Assembly (NCBI RefSeq): GCF_043290135.1
Contig: NC_134700.1
Coordinates: 159,994,053 to 160,058,052 of the forward strand
Reading direction: 5' to 3'
Origin: Rhipicephalus microplus
Lineage: Eukaryota > Arthropoda > Arachnida > Ixodida > Ixodidae
Length of the DNA: 64,000 nt
Position 1 is the stretch's first letter, and each line of letters opens with the position of its first letter. Below, one piece after another: positions 1 through 10,557 of this stretch. Under the pieces are notes generated by a model. It was not told where the DNA came from. It saw only the letters and a list, made by a program, of their open reading frames with translations, and did not search any database. Position numbers and translations under genes: made by a program.

Positions 1-586
1 CGGCTCAGCTGTCACCCTTGTAAATGATCGTCTTGCCCGGCTGCAACTTGAAAAATAACACCTTCTCCTCAGCGTTAAACACTGCCTGTGGCGAGTAGCT
101 CTGCAGGGTGTACTGCTGCAGGGTGTCGCTTCTCTAAGTAGTACATGTTTAGGCGTCCACTTCCTTTGCCTCGTCGGATAATGTGCAGAATACGAGATTG
201 TGCCGCTCCCTGAAACGATGAAGCCATGCCTCGGAGATGACAAAGTCTTCACTGTTCAAGCGCAGGGCGAAATCGGCTGCCTTGGCTATGACGATAGGGC
301 CGCTCAATGCGATACTCTGGGCTCTCATTCCTTTAACCCATATGATCGAAGCTGACTCCAGTTCTGGGAATATCGCTGTCCTTTGCCTTTTCCGACTGGC
401 GCCAAAATCCATAGCTTCTTAAGCATTTTAAATGGCCGTCCTGTTCCGTATGTAGGTTGAGAACGTGCTTGGAAATATGCCGTGCTTCTTAGCAATTTCA
501 TATTTGCTCGACTTCCCTTGGTCAACCTTTCGAAAAATCTCCACCTTCTCCTTGACAGTCTTCGCGCAGTAGTTTACTCGTGGCAT
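1..586 (-). pseudogene. pogo/Tigger-like (CENP-B family) transposase relic
   Basis: A single reading frame can be followed from a Met codon at 586 to the window edge. It shows an N-terminal helix-turn-helix part (MPRVNYCAKT, then KYEIAKKHGIFPSTFSTY), a CENP-B/Tc5-type second DNA-binding part (SEAWLHRFRERHNL) and the start of the DDE catalytic domain (FNAEEKVLFFKLQPGKT). In Tigger proteins the last segment normally reads NADETGLF, with the first catalytic Asp; here that Asp is Glu. At least five in-frame stops interrupt the frame (near 428, 416, 149, 137 and 10), so it is dead. It would have bound transposon ends and cut DNA in the nucleus. The remainder lies off the left edge. A domesticated CENP-B-like gene is unlikely because of the stops. 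Confidence 0.8.
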
Positions 587-1185
587 CTTGCAACTTCGAT
601 GCGGAATAAGATGGCTTGACGGCGTGAACGAACAACGTGCTCGAGAAACAAAGTGACGCTGCTGGGTGCGGCCTAGGACTGCTAGGACTACTCCGCCAAC
701 CCCTAAGTGTCCCGCGTATGCAAGTGGCGCCAGGCGCCGAGATAGCGGGAGGGTGACAGAAAAAGCCATATGCACGCCCTTTGCTCAGAGGCCCCTCAAG
801 AGCTAAAAAAGAAATTCTGTCGTGCCACCCATCGTTCGACCGTAAAAGCTCCCACTAGTGTTTGACGACGATGATTCTCGGTGGCGCGTGCTTCGAATCA
901 TCCGTAGAGGCAACAATTTCTGTTCGAATTAACGAATTGTTTTACGCATGCTCTCCTATGCACTGCGGACCGAATCGCGGCGACCTTTTGAATTATTTGA
1001 AATTTCAAATTAACGAGGTGTAAATGAACGTGCTTTCCCTGTACCAATGAAGGTGCACGAATGAGGCGCCTAGAATATTCTCTGTTGCACGCAACCGCAG
1101 GCTTCGCATGTTAGACAACATGCCCTACATGTTCCCACGAGCTATGGCACCGAAATCTTGCTACCGCGGGAGTGGATGTGAATCT
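587..1185. other. unassigned DNA
   Basis: I see no gene, repeat or RNA signal here. Part of it may be the 5' non-coding part of the Tigger-like element, whose terminal inverted repeat I could not find. Confidence 0.4.
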
Positions 1186-1385
1186 TTGTGCTCATTATTA
1201 CCTGTGGTCTTACGTCCCACAACCACGATAAGATTATGAAGTCCGCGGTAGTGGAGGGCTTCGGAAATTTCAACGATCTGATGTTCTTTGACGTGTACCG
1301 ACATCGGAGTGTACGCCATCCTCTACCATTTCACCTCCATCGAAACGCGACCTTCGGGTCAGCAGCGGAACAGCATAACTAACCA
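1186..1385 (-). repeat. Degenerate tick SINE-like repeat, copy 1
   Basis: The segment matches, with many substitutions, three other copies in this window (12445-12598, 32030-32215, 46100-46300). Shared wording on the plus strand is ACGTCCCA, GATTATGA, GTAGTGGAGGGCT and CGGAAATTTC, in the same order and spacing. On the minus strand it reads as a SINE body ending in a TTAAAC...CAAT-type tail. This is the most diverged copy. Confidence 0.6.
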
Positions 1386-1448
1386 CCGGGGCGGACCATT
1401 TGTCAGAGTTCCACAGAGATACAGCAAAACAATATACCGAACAAGCCC

Positions 1449-1523
1449 ATGAAATAGGCACTTACATGCATTTACGCCTGCAATGCACGAACTGGTGTAA
1501 GTGCATGTAAGTGCCCATTTCAT
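1449..1523. repeat. 27-bp inverted repeat (hairpin)
   Basis: The arms 1449-1475 and 1497-1523 are reverse complements with two mismatches, separated by a 21-nt loop. The core is GGCACTTACATGCA and its complement TGCATGTAAGTGCC. It could be a foldback element or the stem of a small RNA precursor; nothing around it decides. Confidence 0.75.
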
Positions 1524-3405
1524 GCGCTTACTTTATATATGGTTTCACTGTGTCCTTGTCGAGTTTAGACGAATGACTTGACTCAGTGCGACAGCAGTTA
1601 TGCTGCACGGCTGCTGACTCAGAGGTATCAGCTTCGATACCAGCCGAGGTGGTCGCATTCACACAAGAACATTTAAGTACAAAACATTATACTATAGGCA
1701 ATATATATGCGACCACAGATAAGTTATATGCACACAAATACTCTTGCCGCAAGCTACTAATGAAACTTTGTCACATGTGGCGGACTATAATGGCCTAGCA
1801 CAACATAAAAATCTACCTTATGAATTTATTTCAAAATAATAATGGTATATCGTTTAATAAGATTTTATGCAAATTCACCACTTGGGTGCGGTAGCCTCAA
1901 CATTTGCAGTTTCATTGACAAAATCAGATGGCCATTATCGACATATCATCATAGGTTTCGATAACACATACCGAGGACCACAGAAGTTCGATTTTTATAG
2001 ATACATTGACGCAAGTATAATCAAGACTTTTCGGATCGCAAGTCCAAACTGAAGAGTGAATTTGACAAACTGTTCAATAAACTAAGTTCACCCTGTGGGT
2101 AGTCTTATCAAGAAGAGAACGTTTGCTGTTGATTCTAATTTACGATGCGACATGAGCGGTGTAGTTAGATGCAATAAGTATGAGAACAAATGGAGTTTTT
2201 TCGCCAATCGCCCACTTACTTATTCACTTGACATTTTAGAAGGACTGACTCTTGGGCGAGCTGGTAATTCATTACGAGTTAAACTGCGCTAGAAACGTAG
2301 ACAAGGGAAGAAACGAACAACATAAGTGCGTACTCACAGAAAGTTTATTGGGAAAAAACTGAAAGTTTAGGAAACAATGAAACCACGTGTTCAAAATTAC
2401 CTCACAGTAAACAACTGCATATGCGCATCTTGATACGAACGTCCTAACAGCTTATTTGACTGGCGTAAGCTAAGGTGTGCAATGCCCATCATTCATACGG
2501 CTATAGCACACCACGGCAAGGACATAAAAGAGACACAAAACAGATGAACTCCAACCAACTAGTCTGGCAACGTGCCTGTATACAGAATATTCATGCGTAT
2601 TAACAAGGCGTCGAAATTTCAGCGGACGAAATGTAGAATTCTGTGCGCAATACCAGTACCACATATGAAGTGTTTAGGCGTGTCTACAATTAATATGTTA
2701 ATATACTGCTACGCGCATATTTCCAACATCTGGGACCATACACGTGTGCGCCCGACGAGGACGAAGAGGCGTCGTCTCTGCCACTCTGAGCTGCACTAGT
2801 CAGCGCTGCAAGTGCTGGTTTAAATATATACTTTCTACAATCTCATTGAGCAAGCATCTCGTATTTCACGTAACAATATTCAAAAATACGTTTCTAAAGG
2901 TTTTTGCTAATAAGAGTGGGTGATTGTTCAAAATACAGAACATATCTGCTAGAACAGATCCTACCGTGACACACTTGAAATTTCAGAACTTCGAGCCAAC
3001 TTATCATGACTACATTGGTAGGAGATCATTTTGACTCAACTTCTTTATAAAATAACTTGATTTACCTTTCGAAGCGTTTTAGTGTTGCCTCAAAACTGAA
3101 ATGCGAGTTGGCTTCGTTTTCTCGCAGTGAATCCTAAATATAAAAGATAAACTAAGGCGTGAAATAATTCTAAACAGTTCCGGTGGTGCTGACTTAGCGG
3201 TGCTGTAACCGACATGCCGTGTCTTCTGGGCCTGTGAAGCGTGATGCACCGTGCATTCGAAAACCTTAGGAAACTGACATTAAAGTGGCAGAAACGTAGG
3301 GCTGTGTGCTCACATTGTTTCTATCCCGCAGACTTCAGAAAATTGAGAACACGCCGAACAATCATTGCATCTTGAGAGAATATTAGCTGCCTCAAGAGGC
3401 ATGGC
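1524..3405. other. unassigned DNA
   Basis: AT-leaning DNA with only chance reading frames. No repeat family, RNA gene or convincing exon was recognised. Confidence 0.4.
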
Positions 3406-3513
3406 TTACGCGTTTTTCCACGACATCCTCTTGGTGGTTCCAAGCGTGCGCTCCAGCTCCTTCGTCTTGAAGTCTTCCTGGCGCCACACCATGAGATGGT
3501 CCTTGGTGACGTC
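3406..3513 (-). CDS. Candidate terminal exon of an unidentified gene
   Basis: Read on the minus strand, 35 codons run from an AG dinucleotide (splice-acceptor-like, just right of 3513) to a TAA at 3406-3408. The peptide is charged and codon-like, including MVWRQEDFKTKELERTL and ending in SWKNA. The frame is closed by a TAG directly upstream of the putative acceptor, as expected if the exon begins there. The acceptor lacks a good pyrimidine tract and no partner exon was found. I do not recognise the protein. It may be a retropseudogene fragment or chance. Confidence 0.3.
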   Translation of the reverse strand, partial: DVTKDHLMVWRQEDFKTKELERTLGTTKRMSWKNA

Positions 3514-4426
3514 CTACGCGCGCGCATGCGTCACTTTCAGAGCCACACTTCGGGCGCATACAGTAATGTGCACAAATCAGTGACAGCTACTTTGGTCCAA
3601 TTGTAGTTAGGGCAGCGCATGTGTCATACTGAAGTACCGCGACCAATCGCACACCAGCTGTGACTTAATTTGTCCACTTTTCATTCTTTTCCTAATGCTA
3701 TAAATTTACCAACAACTTTAATTGGCATGAGCACGTATGAGAAATTTTTATCATGGCTGACGGAGACATCTGAGTGATCTGGCACACGGCAAGACATCTG
3801 CATTGTTTAAGAAACCGCTGCAAGCGACACTTTGTTGCCCAGTGACATTCGAGTAATGTGTATGTGTCACGTCGCAAATACGAGACGTTGCACCTATAGA
3901 GCAGCATATCGAAGTTTTCATGACAGATTAGGTCCCAAAGGTTTGAGTGTCGGAAAGGTGAACTTACAGGTTCGAAGATGGTTAGTTCTTCGTCGGTGGT
4001 TGTACTTTTAAGCACGTGATCAGCCACGTATTTCTGCAGGTGCAAGAAGATTCGCCTACGTTAGTTCGAGTGCACGACAGTGAGTATGAGATCTGATGTT
4101 GAACATACCCGTAGCGCTGTCTGCGTCTTTGCGTCACCCAGTAAAATGTGTGCCATCCTGAACGCCAGTAAGTCCTGAAGAGACAAGAGCTATCGTTGAA
4201 GTATAGATCAAGATATGCGCAAAGTGTGTTAACTAGTACAAAGCATAGATGATGGAAAGCCAATGCTAAGTGAAACACCCAAGGCAATCTCAAGTGTGGT
4301 GCACTTTACGGACCGCAAATGAATGTTTTCTTCCCCGCTATGGCGCCTACAGCATGCTGCGCGTGATTGATTGGGAGCACCATGCAGTGTCGCCTAAGGC
4401 CAGGTGAATCACCGATCCGAAACACG
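3514..4426. other. unassigned DNA
   Basis: Nothing recognisable was seen. The minus-strand open stretches at 3698-4293 look like chance frames. Confidence 0.4.
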
Positions 4427-4500
4427 CGACCGCGTATTCGAACCTACGACTCCTCGCTCAGCAGCGCGCACTGACAATTCCGCCACGCAGATTACACCAT
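4427..4500 (-). repeat. tRNA-derived SINE head
   Basis: On the minus strand the order is an A-box-like TGGCGGAATTG (4475-4485), which fits TRGYNNANNNG, followed about 30 nt later by a B-box-like GGTTCGAATACGC (4432-4444). That is the internal RNA polymerase III promoter layout of a tRNA. Acceptor-stem pairing is not evident, so a SINE head is more likely than a functional tRNA gene. Confidence 0.55.
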
Positions 4501-5008
4501 CCATCACGCTAACGTCGAAATATTCATATACTCCAAATGCCGCTGGCGGTACGCAGAGGCCAGAGGTTCTTCAGCAAGTTCATTATCCATCGCGAGACGT
4601 CGTCAAGGGCGCACCTGGAAAGCAGGAATTTACCTCCAACCGAAAACCAGCGACAAGTGTGTGTGTCTACAAGAAAATATTAACGCAGCGGAAGCGAGTA
4701 CATATGATTGGATGGGAACCTATGCAATACATATATTGGTGGCACACCAATGGCTGTAGGAGGAGCTTACATTTACGCTTAGGCTATAACCGACTATTGT
4801 TTGAATGCCTGTTCAGAAAATGAACTTTCATATATAGTTGCTATTTTAACACCGGGCGCTTAACAATACTTAGTGTTATTTGGATTAACCGACAATAAGG
4901 ATAGGTAACTTCGAGATTAGCTGTATTACTCCACCCAAAAATGCTTCCAAACAACACTGGTGATTAAGCCGATGACGGCAACCCAGCAGTAACTTGGGCA
5001 TAAATTTT
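4501..5008. other. unassigned DNA
   Basis: Part of this may be the body of the SINE to its left. No core or tail motif is clear. Confidence 0.4.
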
Positions 5009-6735
5009 AAATGCGAAGCATTTCTTAGCGAACTTCAGCGACTTTAGGCGTATCTATCTATCTATTTATCTGTCTATCTAGCCGCCTACGACTTTTAGCT
5101 CTCCTGGCCGTTCCGATAATGGTATCGATACCAAACTTAGTATGGCATAACATGACTGTATGAAGAACAAATTTTACTAGTCATAACATGAAAATCATGA
5201 CATGTATGTCATTAATGTCATGATTTACGTTTCATGGTCCTGCAGCTCTTGCGGCGGTTTCGTTCACATATCATGTTGCAAAACTGGTATTGTATAGCTT
5301 GATTGCATGGCGAACACAAGCGACAGACCCTAACATGAAAATTATGACATGCGTGTCATGTAACAACATGCCTACATACCACGCTCAAGATGCACTCACG
5401 GCCGTTTCGATAACGCCACATATACCAACTTTGGTATTACAGTACGTGAATGGATGACGAAGGTATGTGACTGGTGCAAACATGATAATCATGAGATGCC
5501 TTTCATGTAACAACATGACTGCATGCCACGCTCATACGCTCATGATGCGCTGGCGGCCGTTTTGCTAGCTTAACTTATACCAAATTTGGTATTACGTGAC
5601 GTGAATAGATGACGAAGGTATCGAACTGGTGCAAACATGATCAACATGAGATGCGTGTCATGCAACAACTTGACTACATGCTACGCTCATGACGCACTCG
5701 CGGCAGTTTCACTAGCTTTACGTGTACCAAACTCGGTATTATGCGACGCGAACGGACGACATAGGTGAATGACGTATCAAAACATGATAATCACGACATG
5801 CGTGTAATGTAACAACATGACTACATGCCACACTGATGATGCGCTCACGGCCGTTAGGCTAGCTTCACATATGCTAAATTTGATATCACGTAATCCCAAT
5901 GGATCACGAAGGTATGTGACTAGTGCAAACATGATAATCATAAGATGCGTGTCATGTGAGAACATGACTACATGCCACAGTCAAGGCGCCAATACATTTC
6001 GACGTGACGCGGTGTGCGTGCTTGCCGGTGTTGCCACGCCAGGCACCGGTCCTGCCATATACTCGCAGGCGCGTGTCGCGCTGCGTTGCTTTGACGCATG
6101 CGTGTTTCAGCACGTCCAACGTCCCTCCGTCACGAAGAGAGGGAGACGCAGTGTTGTCTGGGGAACGCATCGGCGCGAAATGCAGCATGTCGCAATTCAC
6201 GCCGTTTGCCGTCGGGCTGCGCTGACGAACGCTAGTTGCGCATATATATAGCGTCAGACTATAGAGTGCTCGAGTATTGCTAACGTAGCGTCGCTGTGCC
6301 TGCGGCGTCCGCGCGCGTTAACGCTACACCGGAGTAGATTGGGCCCTTCATGATGCGCTCACGGCCATTTTGCTAGCTCCACATACAACTTTGGTGTTAC
6401 GTGACGTCAATGGATGACGAAATATATGACTGGTGTAAATATTATAATTGTGGCACGCTTGTCATGGAAGAACATGACAACATACCACGTTCGTAGAGTG
6501 CTCGCGGCCAGTTCGCTAAGTTGACATATAATAATTTTGGCATCACGAGACATGAATAAACGACGAAGGTAAACGACACATACAAACATGATAATCGTGA
6601 CACGGAAGTCATGTACGGCATCATTTACCTCCACCTCGTAAGGTCGTGCTGATTTTAAAGTGACATATCAACATTTCTCATTGGTGCTTCGCATATCACC
6701 GATTCCCACTGTACGTGAGATCTGCAATTTTCTTT
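5009..6735 (-). mobile_element. 147-bp-core element, copy 1 (DINE-1/HINE-like architecture)
   Basis: The left end carries AAATGCGAAGCATTT (5009-5023), a 6-bp stem with a 3-nt loop. The right end carries TGCTTCGCAT (6685-6694), the inverted copy of the left ATGCGAAGCA. Next to the left end lies a (TATC)n microsatellite (about 5048-5080). Between them is an array in which an AACATGA-type word recurs at about 5185, 5332, 5478, 5633, 5780, 5927, 6437 and 6584; spacing is 147 bp except one 155-bp step and one 510-bp gap holding a GC-rich module. Two further copies share both ends (39210-40600, 40633-41868). Subterminal inverted repeats, a tandem core, a microsatellite and a terminal stem-loop are known from DINE-1/HINE elements (non-autonomous Helentrons). 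The class assignment is inference. No coding capacity. Confidence 0.7.
5990..6350. repeat. GC-rich module inside the 147-bp array
   Basis: This roughly 360-bp GC-rich block breaks the 147-bp rhythm and is homologous to 41190-41576 in copy 3, while copy 2 lacks it. Shared words include CGGTCCTGCCATATACTCG, TTGCTTTGACGCATGCG and GCGTAGCGTCGCTGTGCC-like segments. Its position relative to the array is the same in both copies, so it was probably present in their common ancestor. Confidence 0.6.
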
Positions 6736-6943
6736 AGCTTGAATTTTAGCAAGTTTTCAGATGTCACATCCCCAGAATGACAGGCGGTGGCACCGGCGTC
6801 AACAGGATTAGCTCGAAAAGTCACCTGATCACAAATTTTAGGAAGACTGCAATCAACACGATCGACTTGGAGGGAAAAAGTATTTTTAAGACATAATTCG
6901 TGTTTGAGTATTTCCGTATTTCCAGGGGAGTGCAGAAAATAGA

Positions 6944-7080
6944 GCACTGCACTGGCTGATTTTTCCAGCCTGGCCCAAAAATGGCATGCTCCGGCCGCCA
7001 GAGACCAGCCCAATGTTTTTACATATGGCCCGTCCCCCGCCCGAACCCGAAAGGTTTGAGGCCGGCCCGTTTCAGTCAAT
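6944..7080 (-). repeat. GGCCCG-rich dispersed repeat, copy 1
   Basis: On the minus strand it is rich in GGCCGG, CGGGCC and GGGCCA words and ends at CAGTGCAGTGCTCTA. The copy at 9530-9665, on the plus strand, has similar words and the same TGCAGTGCTCTA end. Class unknown. Confidence 0.5.
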
Positions 7081-8084
7081 TATACCTTGAGCAAAAACGA
7101 CACACTGTCCGATCTCGGTTGCTGTGAAGATATCATGCCACAAACAAGATATTTCCTATTGTGTTTTCATAATTTATTTTAGTGTTACGACTTTAACTGC
7201 ATGGTGATGTGCATAACTTCAGTCAATTACGCCCGTATAACAATTTTACGAAATATTTGCAGGGCAACACAAATTATAGCTGGCTGTCTCACGTACGCAG
7301 GGATAACCACGAAGTCTTATTTTTGCATTTCAAGGAATGACGACAAGATATAACTTTCATAAAGTGATAAAAAATGGCAGAAATTTACAGCATGAGTTTA
7401 CATACATTGCATACAAGCTGGGGCGGTGGAGTAAAGGTAATGAGAGTTTTGCAAACTTGATTTATCGCGCAAAAAAATGCAAAGTTACATAAATTACAGC
7501 TGTCGTGTTGACTCCTCAGCAGGCAACTGTCGCCAACGTACACTACATTTTCACGCTCAAAACAAGAAGATTATCTGACCCAACATTTACCGAGTCACCA
7601 CCACCGAAGTGCCGTAGACCCGCCAAAGTGAGCCACACTTGTTAGCGAGCCAGAGCCACCGTCCGCGCTGTCCCCTGAAGATGCGTATCTCGTTGCATTC
7701 ATGTAACAGCCTTCAATCTTTGAAAGTCTTGTCTTAAAACAAGACCGGACTAAGTGACTGCTTCCAAAACAACTCTGTGTTTGAGCGCCGAAGTGAACCA
7801 GCAGGTGGCTTCCTTCACACTGCCCGTCGAACAGTGCATGACGGGTGTTCGGAGCGCGCTTCCCCGCAGAGACCGAAAGGGCGACACTGGGGTGCCTAGT
7901 CGCCGATGGCCGAAGGCTTCAGTGCGAACACGGGAGCGAAGTCTGGCTGTCCGCGGCTCGCGGTTGTGGTTGCAGGCTTGCAGCTCACGGCAGCGACAAA
8001 GGAAAAGAATGAGATGTTTGACAGAAAGAAAAAAAATTGGCAGCATATCCACGGAGTGAATGATGGAGAGTGGGGCGAAGCATT
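7081..8084. other. unassigned DNA
   Basis: Open frames near 7750-8060 are compositional. No family match or regulatory signal is supported. Confidence 0.4.
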
Positions 8085-8275
8085 CATCCGTCCATTCGCT
8101 CTTGCTTCCGTCCGTCCATGCGTCCGTCTGTGTAACCGTCCATGCGTCCATCCGCCAGTCCGTGCGTGCTTCTGTTCGTGCGTCCATGCCTGCGTTCGTC
8201 CATGCATCCGCCCCTGCGTCCGTTCATGCGTCCATCCATGCATCTGTCTGTGTGTCCGTTTGTTTATCTATTCAA
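8085..8275. repeat. CGTCCATG-type octamer tandem repeat
   Basis: The block is built from degenerate CGTCCATG / CGTCCGTC units. The long open frames on both strands here are by-products of the repeat and are not genes. Confidence 0.85.
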
Positions 8276-8380
8276 CACTCCAAGTACCACCATCTCGAAT
8301 CTTTACATCATATATTCCCCATATAGAAGCCCCGCCATCCAGCGGACATTCCAAGGACTAAACGAGAGGTGGCACACGTA

Positions 8381-9070
8381 CACTTTCTTACGGCTTGCGC
8401 TTCGGGTCTACTTCCCAGCTTTTCACCCCTCGAGTGCATGGTATATACTATAGTTCACTGTATTCATGGCACTGCGGCTCAACGCTCGCTAAACCTTTCT
8501 AAAACTAAGGAGGTTACACCCAGCGAGTATAACGTAGCAACCCTTTCTTGTCAGATAGTGCTCAATGTACATACCAATGGCTGCTAATGAGAAATGAGAG
8601 ACAGGAGAATTCGGCTTTTACTTTCTTACGGCTTGCGCTTCGTATCTACTTCCCACCTTTAACCACCTTGAGTTCATGGTATATACTAGTTCGCTGTATT
8701 CGTGGCACTGCGGCCCAATGCTCGCTAAACCTTTCTAAAATTAAGGAGGTTACGCCCAGCGAGTATAACGTAGCAACCTTTTTCTGTCAGATAGTGCTCA
8801 ATGTACATGCCAGAGGCTGCTAATGTGAAATGAGAGACAGGAGGATTCAGCTTTTAATTTCTTACGGCTTGCGCTTCGTATCTGCTTCCCCCCTTTAACC
8901 ACGTCGAATTCATTCATGGTATATGCTAGTTCATTTTATTCATGGCACTCTGGCTCAACACTCGCTAAACCTTTCTAAAACTAAGGAGGTTACACCCAGC
9001 GTTTATAACGTAGCAACCCTTTCTTGTCAGATAGTGCTCAATGTACATGCCAATGGCGGCTAATGGGGAT
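8381..9070. repeat. Tandem array of three about 236-bp units
   Basis: CTTACGGCTTGCGCTTCG recurs at 8388, 8625 and 8861 (spacing 237 and 236). Each unit also contains CTAAACCTTTCTAAAA, AAGGAGGTTAC, CAGATAGTGCTCAATGTACA and, at its boundary, GAGAGACAGGAG. Identity is high, so the duplication is fairly recent. No coding frame crosses the units. Not assigned to a transposon class. Confidence 0.8.
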
Positions 9071-9087
9071 CGTAGCGTGCGCGTTAA

Positions 9088-9155
9088 CTAAAAGCCGAAT
9101 GCTCCTGTCTTTCATTCCCTATTATCAGCCATTGGCATGTACATTGTGCATTATT
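9088..9155 (-). repeat. Inverted partial copy of the 236-bp unit
   Basis: The reverse complement reads AATGTACATGCCAATGGCTG, then AATGAAAGACAGGAG and CATTCGGCTTTTA. This matches the unit boundary of the neighbouring array, in opposite orientation. Confidence 0.7.
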
Positions 9156-9529
9156 TTTTATTGTTCAACAACGCACAGAGTAAATCTCTCACCAGCACCA
9201 CCATGGAGGTCAAAATTTTATACTTGTTACATACTACAACGGCTACGAGGGATGAACGGGTGCCGTTATATAAAGCTTCGTCCCTTACAGTGGTGACTAT
9301 ATTGACGAAAAAAATGTTCAAGGCAAAGAAAAGGCCAACTTTCAGCAGGGCTAGCGCACATATGAAAGGTCACTTCACGTGGACCAGGCATATTATCTTG
9401 CTTCAGTAGACTTCATTTCTGAAGGCGTCAGCTTTTCAGCCGACAATATAAATTTAGTGTTACGTTCAAACAACGAAGCCAAACAGCGTACACACGCCTT
9501 TATACTGATATGTGTGAAAACCGGGCTTA
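9156..9529. other. unassigned DNA
   Basis: No gene or repeat recognised. Confidence 0.4.
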
Positions 9530-9665
9530 ATATGGGTCTGACCAAAACCCGACCCGAGCCTGAAGCTCACGGGCCCAATCCAACAATGGCTTACCCGGCC
9601 CAGCCGGTGGGCCGAATCAAGCCCAGGATTCCGAGCCGGCCCGATCCGATGCAGTGCTCTAACAA
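9530..9665 (+). repeat. GGCCCG-rich dispersed repeat, copy 2
   Basis: It contains ACCCGACCCGAGCC, GGGCCCAATCC and CCGGCCCGATCCG and ends with GCAGTGCTCTA like the inverted copy at 6944-7080. Confidence 0.5.
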
Positions 9666-10060
9666 GGGATTGAGCCATTCCACTTCAGTATCCACAAATC
9701 GTACAAAATGTTCGGCTCGCCTACACGAACGCAAGAAAAGAGCAGCACGCAACTTATTCTCCTGTCATGCATTTTGACTTAAAACGAAAACTACGGTTGT
9801 CTTTCGCTACCCACATTGAAAAGCGTAGAACTAACAATGAGCTCACCCTTGTGCCAGGTGCCGGGTTGTCCCTTTTGCATTCCTTCAGGTCGCCCAGGAA
9901 TGAGGCTGGCTGTAATAAAACAAAGAAGTGTGAAAAGCTGGGCTGGCTGGATCGTGTTTAGATGCGAGAAAAACCAGTGTGAGCACATCAGTTACAAGTC
10001 CAGTGACGGTATGCCCTTGACGGTGTGTGCTTCTTTCGTCCTTGTTTTGAGTTGCGATGG
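9666..10060. other. unassigned DNA
   Basis: Nothing recognised between the GC-rich repeat and the Mag-like LTR. Confidence 0.4.
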
Positions 10061-10237
10061 TGAAGTGACACAACCTAGTAGCAACGCGAACTTAACCGTT
10101 TATTGCTTTGCACTTGGCCTTTTTATTGACTGTACAACCACGCGAGTCCCGACACAACTAATGGCCGATTACATCGGGGTTCGCTAACAAGTGAGAAGGA
10201 AACGTGCGGGTGATGGCGGTTTATCGATGGCGCTGCA
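10061..10237 (-). repeat. 3' LTR of the Mag-like element
   Basis: On the minus strand it begins TGCAGCG and ends CACTTCA, giving TG...CA ends. It aligns over its length with 13411-13584, sharing AAAAAGGCCAAG, CACTTGTTAGC and CGATAAAC. The promoter-like ATAAAAAGGCC lies in both copies. The two LTRs differ at many positions, so the insertion is old. Confidence 0.8.
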
Positions 10238-10252
10238 TCTCTTCCTCCTTCA
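10238..10252 (-). promoter_or_regulatory. Polypurine tract
   Basis: The minus strand reads GAAGGAGGAAGAGA directly before the TGCAGCG start of the 3' LTR. This is the expected site and composition for plus-strand priming. Confidence 0.7.
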
Positions 10253-10470
10253 AAAGCCCAGTTGTTCCGGAGGGCGTCTTGTTCGCGTTGATTGACGGAG
10301 TAGAGTTGGGACTTCTTCCGGCACCCAGGTTTCCCGCGGCGAGACCACTGACTTAGGAGTCGCTGGACTGGATTTCAACGTTGCTCTGACTTCTCGAGTG
10401 TCTGTGTCCGGCTGAGTTTCCTCTAAACTGGTGCTCGTCCCCGATATGTCCTTTCCGGCGTTCTGCTGAT
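10253..10470 (-). pseudogene. C-terminal tail of Mag-like pol
   Basis: The minus strand encodes a low-complexity basic and proline-rich tail with SPRETWVPEEVP and an RRPPEQL-like end, as found after integrase in Mag-type pol proteins. It lies next to the RT remnant, showing that the stretch between (RNase H and integrase) is gone. Confidence 0.55.
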
Positions 10471-10557
10471 GTCAGCGTCTTTGAAGAAAAAGCTATCAGG
10501 TGATCCACGCCATCAATACGATGCGATAATACTGCCCCTTAACTATCTGATGAAGCG

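Noticed and set aside
2730..2802. Acidic peptide PDEDEEASSLPL followed by a stop, as a terminal exon
   Set aside because: The frame closes again within about 70 bp upstream, and no convincing acceptor or related sequence supports it.
5185..6660. CRISPR-like regular repeats (147-bp period)
   Set aside because: The whole unit is repeated, with no unique spacers. The genome is eukaryotic, and there are no cas genes.
7754..8361. Overlapping frames of 100-150 codons on both strands
   Set aside because: They span the CGTCCATG octamer repeat and its flanks. An 8-bp period keeps frames open by composition; no domain is visible.
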